The notes beneath the pieces were generated by a model. It was given only the letters and a program-made list of their open reading frames with translations. It was not told the DNA's origin and did not search any database. Shown here piece after piece: positions 1-6,125 of a DNA stretch of 16,246 nucleotides. The stretch is from NCBI GenBank assembly GCA_030040825.1, contig JASHSY010000366.1, positions 1 to 16,246 on the forward strand, read 5' to 3'. Every line of letters begins with the position of its first letter. Position 1 is the first letter of the stretch. Both the position numbers and the translations under genes were made by a program. This DNA comes from Xanthobacteraceae bacterium. Its GTDB lineage: Bacteria; Pseudomonadota; Alphaproteobacteria; Rhizobiales; Xanthobacteraceae.

Positions 1-836
1 ACAGCCACATCGATCTGGCCGGCCAATTCATGCATTGGCGTGGTCAGCAGAAAGACCGCGTTGAGCAGAACGTAAAGCGCGACGACAATGCCGGTGCCGG
101 CGAACAATGCTCGCGGCAGATTGCGGCTCGGTTCGCGCAGTTCGCCGACGATATAGGTCGCCGCGTTCCAACCTGAATAGGAGTACATGACGAACACCAG
201 GCTGATGGCAAACGGCGCCGCGCCGATAAAGCCGATATCGACCGTGCTCGGTGCAAAGGAAATACCTTGCGCGTTGCCGACCAGAAAGCCGGCAACAATG
301 AAGACGATGATGAAAGCGAGCTTCAGCGCGGTCCAGATATTGTGATACGCGCCGCCGAATTTCACGCCTCCGAGATGCACCAGCGCTGCGATCCAGGTCA
401 TCGCGAGCCCGAGCACCAGCGGCCAGTTGATCGCAACGCCGAAGACGTGGGGCGGAAATCCCGGGGCGGCGGCGGTGAAATACGAGCCGAATGCCATGGC
501 GGCAAGGGCGATCGGCGCCGAAAATCCAACCGTTGCCGACAGCCAGCCGGCGACAAATCCAAAGGCCGGATGATAGATACGACGCAGAAAATTGTATTCG
601 CCGCTCGACCGCGGCAACATCGCGGCCAATTCCGCGTAGCAAAACGCGCCGCAAATCGCGACGATGCCGCCGACGATCCAGAGCAGCAACAGCGAGAATC
701 CAGACTTTATGGCGCCGACCTGAAAGCCGAGGCTGGTGAAGACGCCGACGCCGACCATGTCGGCGACCACGATGGCGGTGGCCGTGATCCAAGGCACCGT
801 GCCGGCGGACACGCTGCCCGAAGCGGAATCGGTCAT
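1..836 (-). CDS. APC-family amino-acid permease (3' part beyond window edge)
   Basis: This is an inner-membrane secondary transporter of the APC superfamily (AA_permease_2 type), expected to move amino acids or related amines with protons or by exchange. About 278 residues are visible, which is the N-terminal half or so of a usual 430-500 residue permease; the rest lies left of position 1. The protein opens with a short polar tail and then a first helix carrying GVGVFTSLGF (residues about 29-38), which matches the G-x-G-I/V-F unwound helix of TM1 that binds the substrate amino group. Further hydrophobic segments follow at roughly 48-72, 90-115, 130-150, 165-185, 205-225 and 245-265, with the conserved-looking stretch YSYSGWNAATYIVGE near 220-234. 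The ATG at 834-836 has an AGGA about 10 bases upstream. It is divergent from the antiporter gene. The substrate cannot be read from the sequence. Confidence 0.88.
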   Translation of the reverse strand, partial: MTDSASGSVSAGTVPWITATAIVVADMVGVGVFTSLGFQVGAIKSGFSLLLLWIVGGIVAICGAFCYAELAAMLPRSSGEYNFLRRIYHPAFGFVAGWLSATVGFSAPIALAAMAFGSYFTAAAPGFPPHVFGVAINWPLVLGLAMTWIAALVHLGGVKFGGAYHNIWTALKLAFIIVFIVAGFLVGNAQGISFAPSTVDIGFIGAAPFAISLVFVMYSYSGWNAATYIVGELREPSRNLPRALFAGTGIVVALYVLLNAVFLLTTPMHELAGQIDVA

Positions 837-1134
837 AATTTCGGTGTCCTCGCCCGGCACGGCGGCATTATCAGGGCGCAATCCGTTAAAATTCAAGAAG
901 CATTTTTTCTGTTGCAGCGTCAGCCACTTCTCTCGGTTCCATCGCATTTTCGCGCATCTGCGGCCAACCTTGGTGCGGCGGTCCAGCTCGTCTTCGCCGC
1001 GTTTCGATGGCTCCTAGGGGTCCGCGAGAGCGCAGCCGTGGCGGATTTGGCCTTGCGCAGCGCCTTTGGGTCGCCGCCACGATACGAACCGGTTACAACT
1101 GACCGCTTGCTTCGATCGAATCAGGGGATGCGTT
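837..1134. other. Intergenic region between divergent permease and antiporter genes
   Basis: About 300 bases with no convincing gene. Open frames here are short and lack recognisable protein sequence. The region must hold the promoters of both neighbours. The only promoter-like match I see is a weak GGAAC/CGCT pair for the leftward gene, listed separately. The A-rich stretch with TTTTTT at 903-908 may mark the permease leader. No strong -35/-10 pair was found for the rightward antiporter. Confidence 0.6.
916..940 (-). promoter_or_regulatory. Weak candidate EcfG-type promoter for the amino-acid permease
   Basis: Read on the minus strand, GGAAC (940-936) is followed after 16 bases by CGCT (919-916). 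The alphaproteobacterial general-stress consensus is GGAAC-N16/17-CGTT, so this is one mismatch in the -10 element. It would give a leader of about 70 bases. Such a match can arise by chance, so it is only a candidate. Confidence 0.22.
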
Positions 1135-2931
1135 TTGGCTTCCAGCGCCGCGACTGCCGGTTATAGCGACGCGCTGGTGGTGCTCGGCACTGCCGGTATC
1201 GTTGTGCCGCTAGTTCGACGCTGGGGCTTGAGCCCGGTTCTCGCGTATCTCGGTGCCGGCGCGGTTCTCGGCCCGCTGGGTTTGGGCTCGATCAGTCGTT
1301 CGGTGCCCGGCCTTTCCTGGGTCACCATCGCAGATGCCAGCAACGTCGCGGGCATCGCCGAATTAGGCATTGTCTTTCTTCTTTTCCTAATCGGTCTGGA
1401 GCTGTCGTTTCCCCGGCTGATGACCATGCGACGTCTGGTCATTGGCCTGGGCGGCTCGCAAGTTCTGATTACCACCGCTTCGATCGCCGGCGCTGCGGTG
1501 TGGGCCGGAAGCGGTCTTTCGGAAGCGATCGTGTTCGGCGCGAGCCTATCGCTGTCATCGACGGCCATCGTGCTCGAGCTTCTCTCGGTTCAAGAGCGTC
1601 TGACCACAAGCACGGGCCGAGCGAGTTTTTCGGTCCTGCTTGCACAAGATCTCGCGGTCATTCCACTTCTGCTTTACCTGTCGATACTCGCCGCTCGTTC
1701 CGGCGGGTCCGCATTGGCGACGCTCGCCAGCGCGTTGCTGCAAGCTGCGGTCGCCGTCACCATTATCGTTTTGTTCGGCCGCGTACTGCTGCGGCCGCTG
1801 TTCCGCCTGGTCGCGACGACGCGCTCGACCGAATTGTTTATCGCCGCCGTGCTGTTCGTCATTGTTGCGGCCGGCGTGATTGCCGACCAGGCCGGGCTGT
1901 CGATGGCACTCGGCGCTTTTCTTGCCGGCTTGCTGCTGGCGGAGACCGAATACCGCAAGGCGATCGAGGTTACGGTCGCGCCGTTCAAGGGGCTTCTCCT
2001 CGGCATCTTCTTCTTTACCGTCGGTATGAATGTCGATTTCCGCGAGTTGGTCCGCGAACCGCTTCTGCTGATCGGCGCGGTCGTCGCGCTAATCGCGGTC
2101 AAATCTCTCCTGCTGATCGGGCTGGGCAGGATGTTTCGCCTGCCATGGCCGGTCGCAGTCGAGACCGGCCTTTTACTCGGTCCCGGCGGGGAATTCGCCT
2201 TCGTCAGCATTGGCATCGCGGCTGCAACCGGATTGATCGCTCCGCGCCTGGCAAGCTTCACGCTTGCCATCACCTCGGTCACCATGGCGCTGACACCGGT
2301 CCTCTCGGTCGGCGCGCGTCACCTCGTAGCGCGACTGAGCGCCGGCAAACCGATCGATGCTGAATTGACGGCGCGTCCGGCCGGCGGACAGCGGCATGCA
2401 ATCGTCGTCGGCTATGGGCGGGTCGGAAAAATCGTTTGCGAGCTGTTAAAGCGGCACGGCATTCCCTACATCGCCGCCGATTCCGATGCGCTGACTGTGA
2501 CGCGCGATCGGCGTGAGCATCATGACGTCTATTATGGCGACGCCGCCAACCCGCATTTCCTCGCTAGTTGCGGACTGGCGAGCGCTGCAGGTGTCATCAT
2601 CACCATCCACTCGGCTGGCGTCATCGACAAGGTCGTCGAGCATGTGCGGGCGATGCGGCCCGATATCCTGATTGTCTCGCGCGCCCGCGACGCTGACCAC
2701 GCGCGGCACCTCTACGGCCTCGGTGCTACCGATGCTGTGCCGGAAACGATCGAGGCAAGCTTGCAGTTATCCGAAGCAGCATTGGTGGGATTGGGCGTGG
2801 CCACCGGCCTTGCCATCGCCTCAATTCATGAGAAGCGTGACGATATTCGGCACGCGCTTCAGAAGGCAGCGCAGGAGGCCGGCCGTGCGGAAATTCATTC
2901 GATCAAGGCGAAGACGCAGAAATCCGCCTGA
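1135..2931 (+). CDS. CPA2-type (Kef/YbaL-like) monovalent cation:proton antiporter with RCK_N domain
   Basis: This is an inner-membrane cation efflux protein of the CPA2 family, probably exchanging K+ or Na+ for H+ in response to a cytoplasmic ligand. The transport domain fills about residues 10-395 with some 11-13 hydrophobic helices. It carries the Kef hallmark QDLAVIP at 171-177, with the key aspartate D172, and a GPGGEFAFV motif late in the domain. A Rossmann-type TrkA/RCK_N domain follows, with VVGYGRVG around residues 424-431 binding NAD(H), then a short charged tail. The length of 598 residues fits KefB/KefC (about 600-620). I chose TTG 1135 because AGGGGA at 1123-1128 sits 6 bases upstream; an in-frame TTG at 1066 would add a non-membrane stretch without a ribosome site. 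No KefF/KefG-type ancillary gene is adjacent, so glutathione gating is not supported. Confidence 0.9.
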   Translation: MASSAATAGYSDALVVLGTAGIVVPLVRRWGLSPVLAYLGAGAVLGPLGLGSISRSVPGLSWVTIADASNVAGIAELGIVFLLFLIGLELSFPRLMTMRRLVIGLGGSQVLITTASIAGAAVWAGSGLSEAIVFGASLSLSSTAIVLELLSVQERLTTSTGRASFSVLLAQDLAVIPLLLYLSILAARSGGSALATLASALLQAAVAVTIIVLFGRVLLRPLFRLVATTRSTELFIAAVLFVIVAAGVIADQAGLSMALGAFLAGLLLAETEYRKAIEVTVAPFKGLLLGIFFFTVGMNVDFRELVREPLLLIGAVVALIAVKSLLLIGLGRMFRLPWPVAVETGLLLGPGGEFAFVSIGIAAATGLIAPRLASFTLAITSVTMALTPVLSVGARHLVARLSAGKPIDAELTARPAGGQRHAIVVGYGRVGKIVCELLKRHGIPYIAADSDALTVTRDRREHHDVYYGDAANPHFLASCGLASAAGVIITIHSAGVIDKVVEHVRAMRPDILIVSRARDADHARHLYGLGATDAVPETIEASLQLSEAALVGLGVATGLAIASIHEKRDDIRHALQKAAQEAGRAEIHSIKAKTQKSA

Positions 2932-2945
2932 GGCCGCGACCTCAG
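2928..2945. terminator. Inverted repeat spanning both convergent stop codons
   Basis: CTGAGG-ccgcga-CCTCAG is a perfect 6-base-pair stem with a 6-base loop. It contains the antiporter TGA (2929-2931) in one arm and the otsA TGA (2942-2944, opposite strand) in the other. With only 10 bases between the two convergent genes it could act as a small bidirectional transcription end, but there is no T-tract on either side, so terminator activity is uncertain. Confidence 0.35.
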
Positions 2946-4399
2946 TACCGTGCAGCCCGATTGGCGAAGTCAACCAGAACGGGGGACTTTGCCGGTCGCG
3001 ACGCCGCCAACCGTGCGGGCGTCCGGCGCGTATCGTCGAGCGCACGCAGGAAATCGGCAAACCAATTCTGCACCGAATGGGCCCGCAGCCGACCGACCAT
3101 GATGTGCCAGCGTTCGCGCCGCTCCTCGAGGCTCATCGTCAGCGCGGCCGCGATTTGACGCGCCACACCATCGACGTCGTTCGGGTTGACCAGGAGCGCT
3201 GCGTCAAGTTCTTTCGCTGCGCCGGCAAAGGACGACAGCACCAGAACGCCGGGGTCGAACGGGTTTTGCGCCGCCACGTATTCCTTGGCAACGAGATTCA
3301 TCCCATCGTGCAACGGGGTGACCAGCCCGACATGCGCCGCGCGGTAGAAGCCGGCGAGCGTGAGTTGCGAGAAGCTTTTGTTGAGGTATCGAATTGGTAT
3401 CCAGTCGACTTCGCCATGCCGGCCGTTCACTTCGCCGACCAGTGCGGAAAGTTCGGCTTTCAGATCGCGATAAGCCCTGATGTTACCGCGCGTCGGCACC
3501 GCAACCTGGAGAAATGACACATTACGTTTGAGTTGCGGCTCGGTTTCCAGGAGCTGGTCGAAGGCGCGTATCCGATTGCAAAGGCCCTTGGAATAGTCGA
3601 GCCGATCGACTCCAAGCACGAGCTTGGTGCCTTGCAGGCTGGCGCGCAGTCGGGTCACTTCGGCGCGTGTCGAGGCTTTCGTCGCACGCGCGGTAAATTC
3701 GTCGACGTCGATTCCGATTGGGAAGGTGGCTAGGTGAGTCAAGCCGGCCGCCGAAGTGACGGTGCTACCGATAACCGACATTCCCAATTCAAATTGCAGA
3801 TAGTCCTCGAAGTTTTGTCGGTCCTCGTCGGTCTGAAATCCAATCAGATCGTAGGACAACATCGCCCGAACAAGATCGGCGTGATGGGGGACGGCAGCGA
3901 TGGTGCGGCGATCGGACCACGGTGTGTGCAGAAAAAAACCAATTGGGCGTCCGATTTTGAGGCGCCGCATTTCTTCGCCGAGGGGGAGGAAATGGTAGTC
4001 TTGGACCCAGAACACCGCCGTCGGTCCGGTAAAACGCTGAAGTGCGCGCGCCATGAAGGCGTTGACCTCGCGGTAGGAGGCGTAATCGTCGGCAGTAACG
4101 TGAATGAGGTCGGAACGCGAATGGAGCGCCGGCCAAAGCGCCGAGTTGGCGAAGCCTTCGTAGAAGCCGCGATAGTGCCGGCCCGGCATGTCAACGGTCG
4201 CGAGCGCGCCGGTTCCGAGCGCTTCGATCTTGGCGAAGGAATCATTGTCATGCCCGGACTCCGCGGTTTGGCCGCTTGAGCCGACCCAGATCGCACCGGA
4301 ATCCTTGACCATGGGAATCAGCGCTGCGGCCAATCCTCCCGCGACCGGCTCATCGGACTTTGTCCGCGCGACGCGGTTGGATACGACGATGACAGTCAC
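2942..4399 (-). CDS. otsA: Trehalose-6-phosphate synthase (GT20)
   Basis: A cytoplasmic retaining glycosyltransferase that joins UDP-glucose (or another NDP-glucose) and glucose-6-phosphate into trehalose-6-phosphate, the first step of compatible-solute synthesis. The 485-residue length fits bacterial OtsA (about 460-490). Family landmarks occur in order: VVSNRV and a GGLAAAL loop at the N terminus, FANSALWPALHSR, VWVQDYHFLPLG, IGFFLHTPW, DLIGFQTDEDRQNF, GVDRLDYSKG with the R and K that hold the sugar nucleotide phosphates, and DGMNLVAKEYVAAQ with the donor-binding D and E. Start GTG 4399 is chosen because GGAGGA (4406-4411) lies 6 bases upstream; the in-frame TTG at 4444 would prepend 15 residues before the usual VxVVSNR start. 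It lies downstream of the ASRT-like gene on the same strand, across a 133-base gap that may hold its own promoter. No otsB is adjacent. Confidence 0.96.
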   Translation of the reverse strand: MTVIVVSNRVARTKSDEPVAGGLAAALIPMVKDSGAIWVGSSGQTAESGHDNDSFAKIEALGTGALATVDMPGRHYRGFYEGFANSALWPALHSRSDLIHVTADDYASYREVNAFMARALQRFTGPTAVFWVQDYHFLPLGEEMRRLKIGRPIGFFLHTPWSDRRTIAAVPHHADLVRAMLSYDLIGFQTDEDRQNFEDYLQFELGMSVIGSTVTSAAGLTHLATFPIGIDVDEFTARATKASTRAEVTRLRASLQGTKLVLGVDRLDYSKGLCNRIRAFDQLLETEPQLKRNVSFLQVAVPTRGNIRAYRDLKAELSALVGEVNGRHGEVDWIPIRYLNKSFSQLTLAGFYRAAHVGLVTPLHDGMNLVAKEYVAAQNPFDPGVLVLSSFAGAAKELDAALLVNPNDVDGVARQIAAALTMSLEERRERWHIMVGRLRAHSVQNWFADFLRALDDTRRTPARLAASRPAKSPVLVDFANRAARY

Positions 4400-4405
4400 G
4401 GGTGG

Positions 4406-4411
4406 TCCTCC
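4406..4411 (-). promoter_or_regulatory. Strong Shine-Dalgarno of otsA
   Basis: GGAGGA on the minus strand, 6 bases before the GTG at 4399. It decides the start of otsA in favour of GTG over the upstream TTG. Confidence 0.8.
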
Positions 4412-4428
4412 AGTTCCGTGCTGCAACA

Positions 4429-4453
4429 ATCGCTTTCGACCCAATATTGTTCC
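4429..4453 (-). promoter_or_regulatory. Candidate EcfG-type promoter of otsA
   Basis: On the minus strand GGAAC (4453-4449) is followed after exactly 16 bases by CGAT (4432-4429), one mismatch from the general-stress consensus GGAAC-N16/17-CGTT. Transcription would begin near 4422, giving a leader of about 20-25 bases that still includes the Shine-Dalgarno. Trehalose genes are known targets of the alphaproteobacterial general stress response, which supports the assignment. The 133-base gap after the ASRT-like gene also suits a separate promoter. Confidence 0.4.
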
Positions 4454-4496
4454 ATTCTTTCGTTCCGTTCATAATGCGCTGCAACGCTTTTTCACG

Positions 4497-4516
4497 AATA
4501 ATTTCGTTAAATTATT
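4497..4516. repeat. Perfect AT-rich inverted repeat between ASRT-like gene and otsA
   Basis: AATAATTT (4497-4504) and AAATTATT (4509-4516) form a perfect 8-base-pair palindrome around CGTT, starting 16 bases beyond the ASRT-like stop codon. It stands out as AT-only arms in a GC-rich genome. It could be a weak transcript end for the ASRT-like gene or a binding site for a dimeric regulator upstream of otsA. No T-tract of terminator type follows on the minus strand. Confidence 0.45.
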
Positions 4517-4532
4517 GCTGCCCGCCCGTGGG

Positions 4533-4907
4533 TTACGCGTCGGCGAAAGCGGTGGTTGAAAGAAGCGCGATTTCGGCACGACGCGAGTCCATCCGTGTGT
4601 GCTGCACGATAATCGGCACGTCGGATTCGAAGACAGATGAATAATCGGTGTCGCGCGGTACCACTGCCGGTTGGTTGAGATCGTTGAATCGCAAATGCAG
4701 GGTGCGCCGAGCGGCAACGGTGACGCGATAGGGACCGATCGGCTCCCGATCGGCAAAAAAAATAGTGATATTGACGTGCGCCTCCTGATCGCCCGGATTC
4801 AAGATGCACGCGGTCTCGTGCGAAATCAGCGTCCGGTCGGCAAAAGAGCTCTCCGAGGGAATATATCCTTCGGCGATTGCCCATCGCTTGCGGCCGATCG
4901 GTTCCAT
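4533..4907 (-). CDS. Sensory rhodopsin transducer (ASRT, DUF1362) family protein
   Basis: A small soluble protein of 124 residues, matching the roughly 125-residue Anabaena sensory rhodopsin transducer family (PF07100), whose founding member is a beta-rich tetramer that binds the photoreceptor's cytoplasmic face. Family landmarks are WAIAEGYIP at 9-17, ISHETACILN at 28-37, FFADREPIGPY at 50-60, RRTLHLRFNDL at 67-77, PRDTDYSSV at 84-92 and VQHTRMDSR at 101-109. The domain has been proposed to bind small molecules, including sugars, in the many bacteria that lack a rhodopsin. No microbial rhodopsin gene is present here. The gene is first in a leftward pair with otsA and divergent from a glucose-dehydrogenase/GH15 pair, so a sugar-linked role is the better inference. 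The ATG at 4907 gives the canonical length but has only a weak ribosome site (GGTAAG). The frame stays open upstream, but that part is antisense to the dehydrogenase. Confidence 0.9.
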   Translation of the reverse strand: MEPIGRKRWAIAEGYIPSESSFADRTLISHETACILNPGDQEAHVNITIFFADREPIGPYRVTVAARRTLHLRFNDLNQPAVVPRDTDYSSVFESDVPIIVQHTRMDSRRAEIALLSTTAFADA

Positions 4908-4953
4908 GTCGAACTTACCACTCGGGAAATCTGCCCAGCCCGTCGACTGACGG

Positions 4954-4967
4954 CGCGGTAAACCGCG
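4954..4967. repeat. Perfect inverted repeat at the ASRT-side -10 region
   Basis: CGCGGT-aa-ACCGCG is a perfect 6-base-pair inverted repeat with a 2-base centre. It overlaps the GGTT (4964-4961) that would be the -10 element of the leftward promoter. The tight centre favours a protein-binding operator over an RNA hairpin, but GC-rich DNA gives such repeats by chance. Confidence 0.35.
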
Positions 4968-4985
4968 AACGCGGCAATTGGTTCC
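4961..4985 (-). promoter_or_regulatory. Candidate EcfG-type promoter, ASRT-like/otsA direction
   Basis: Minus-strand GGAAC (4985-4981) followed after 16 bases by GGTT (4964-4961). This is one mismatch (first -10 base) from GGAAC-N16/17-CGTT, the promoter of the alphaproteobacterial general stress sigma factor EcfG. The start codon at 4907 would be about 45-50 bases downstream of the transcription start. Its -35 box forms one arm of an inverted repeat with the opposite promoter. Confidence 0.45.
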
Positions 4986-4991
4986 ACTGAT

Positions 4992-5017
4992 GGAACTTTC
5001 CGCGCTTGGGCGCGGTT
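4992..5017 (+). promoter_or_regulatory. Candidate EcfG-type promoter, dehydrogenase/GH15 direction
   Basis: Plus-strand GGAAC (4992-4996) is followed after 17 bases by GGTT (5014-5017), or after 16 by CGGT; either is one mismatch from the general-stress consensus. It lies back to back with the leftward candidate: GTTCCA (4981-4986), ctga, TGGAAC (4991-4996). The ATG at 5076 is 58 bases beyond the -10 element. The shared symmetry suggests both arms of the island are switched on together. Confidence 0.45.
5000..5015. repeat. Inverted repeat in the spacer of the rightward promoter
   Basis: CCGCGC (5000-5005), TTGG, GCGCGG (5010-5015): a perfect 6-base-pair repeat lying between the candidate -35 and -10 elements. 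If bound by a regulator it would block the polymerase directly. It may also be chance in GC-rich DNA. Confidence 0.3.
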
Positions 5018-5075
5018 CTTGGCCAGTAAGCGCGCTGACAGCGCCCGAACCTGAATCAATGCGGAAACCAAGACG

Positions 5076-6122
5076 ATGCGAGCCCTGACGGTCGCACCCG
5101 GCACGGCCAATTCGGCGCGGGTCGATGATGTAGCCGATCCGCCGCGATCCGACGGCGCAGTTTTGGTGCGCACAATCGCGCTTGGCGTTTGCGGCACCGA
5201 TCGCGAAATCGTTTCCGGCCATTACGGGTGGGCGCCGCCGGGCGAAAGCCGCTTGGTCATCGGCCACGAATCGCTCGGTACGGTGCGCGAAGCACCGGCG
5301 GATTGCGGCGTCAAAGTTGGCGATTTCGTCGCCGGTATCGTGCGGCGCCCGGATCCGGTTCCATGTTCGGCCTGCGCCGTCGACGAATGGGATATGTGCC
5401 GCAACGGCCGCTACACCGAGCGCGGGATTAAGGAGCGACACGGCTATGGCTCGGAATACTTCCGGATCGAGCCCGAATTTGTCGTCAAGGTGGATTCGTC
5501 ACTCGGTGTTGCCGGTGTTCTGCTCGAACCGACCAGTGTGGTGGCCAAGGCGTGGGATCACACCCAACGGATCGGGCAGCGCGCGCGTTCCTGGCAACCC
5601 AAAACCATGCTGGTGACAGGCGCCGGTCCGGTCGGCCTGTTGGCCGCGATGATCGGCGTGCAGCAGGGGCTCGACGTGCATGTGCTTGATCATCAGGAAA
5701 GCCTGAAAAAGCGCGACATCGTGCGGCGACTGGGCGCCACGTATCACCTCGAAAGCCTGGCTAACGTTCGCCTCAAGCCGGATATTCTGATGGAGTGCAC
5801 CGGAGCACCGAGCGTGGTGCGCGACGTGCTCGGCCGCACCGGCGCAGGCGGCATCGTCTGCCTGGTCGGCGTCACCGCTCCGGGTCATGACTTCGACGTT
5901 GACGTCGGCGCGCTCAATCGCACCATGGTGCTCGACAACGACACCGTATTCGGCACGGTGAATGCCAACCGCTGGCATTACGAAATGGCGAGTGAGGCAC
6001 TGCGACGCGCCGACAAAGACTGGCTCAACGCACTTATTTCGCGGCGCGAACCGATCACCCAGTGGACGCAGGCGCTGCAACGTCAACCGGACGATATCAA
6101 AGTCATTGTCGATTTTTCCTGA
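5076..6122 (+). CDS. Glucose 1-dehydrogenase-like zinc-dependent medium-chain dehydrogenase
   Basis: A cytoplasmic NAD(P)-dependent oxidoreductase of the MDR superfamily, closest in pattern to archaeal-type glucose dehydrogenases that oxidise glucose to gluconolactone. The 348 residues hold a GroES-like catalytic domain with VCGTDRE (zinc ligand C39) and GHE (H64, E65), a structural-metal lobe with C97, C100 and C108, the stretch GIKERHGYGSEYF typical of the glucose-dehydrogenase branch, and a Rossmann fold with TGAGPVGL (residues 181-188). The third of the usual four lobe cysteines appears to be D103, so the structural zinc site may be altered or empty. It starts a rightward pair with the GH15 gene, 3 bases apart, which would supply glucose. 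The ATG 5076 is the first in-frame methionine; the ribosome site is weak. Another sugar or polyol substrate cannot be excluded. Confidence 0.88.
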   Translation: MRALTVAPGTANSARVDDVADPPRSDGAVLVRTIALGVCGTDREIVSGHYGWAPPGESRLVIGHESLGTVREAPADCGVKVGDFVAGIVRRPDPVPCSACAVDEWDMCRNGRYTERGIKERHGYGSEYFRIEPEFVVKVDSSLGVAGVLLEPTSVVAKAWDHTQRIGQRARSWQPKTMLVTGAGPVGLLAAMIGVQQGLDVHVLDHQESLKKRDIVRRLGATYHLESLANVRLKPDILMECTGAPSVVRDVLGRTGAGGIVCLVGVTAPGHDFDVDVGALNRTMVLDNDTVFGTVNANRWHYEMASEALRRADKDWLNALISRREPITQWTQALQRQPDDIKVIVDFS

Positions 6123-6125
6123 GCT

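Noticed and set aside
267..1166. Plus-strand open frame across the permease and the intergenic gap
   Set aside because: Mostly antisense to the APC permease, which has clear membrane helices, and lacks any recognisable protein pattern.
4533..4907. Light sensing through a rhodopsin partner
   Set aside because: No seven-helix retinal protein gene with a lysine-bearing helix 7 is present in the window; the name comes from the family only.
4908..5441. In-frame upstream extension of the ASRT-like gene
   Set aside because: It would be antisense to the dehydrogenase start and would give a protein more than twice the normal family length. ATG 4907 gives the family length.
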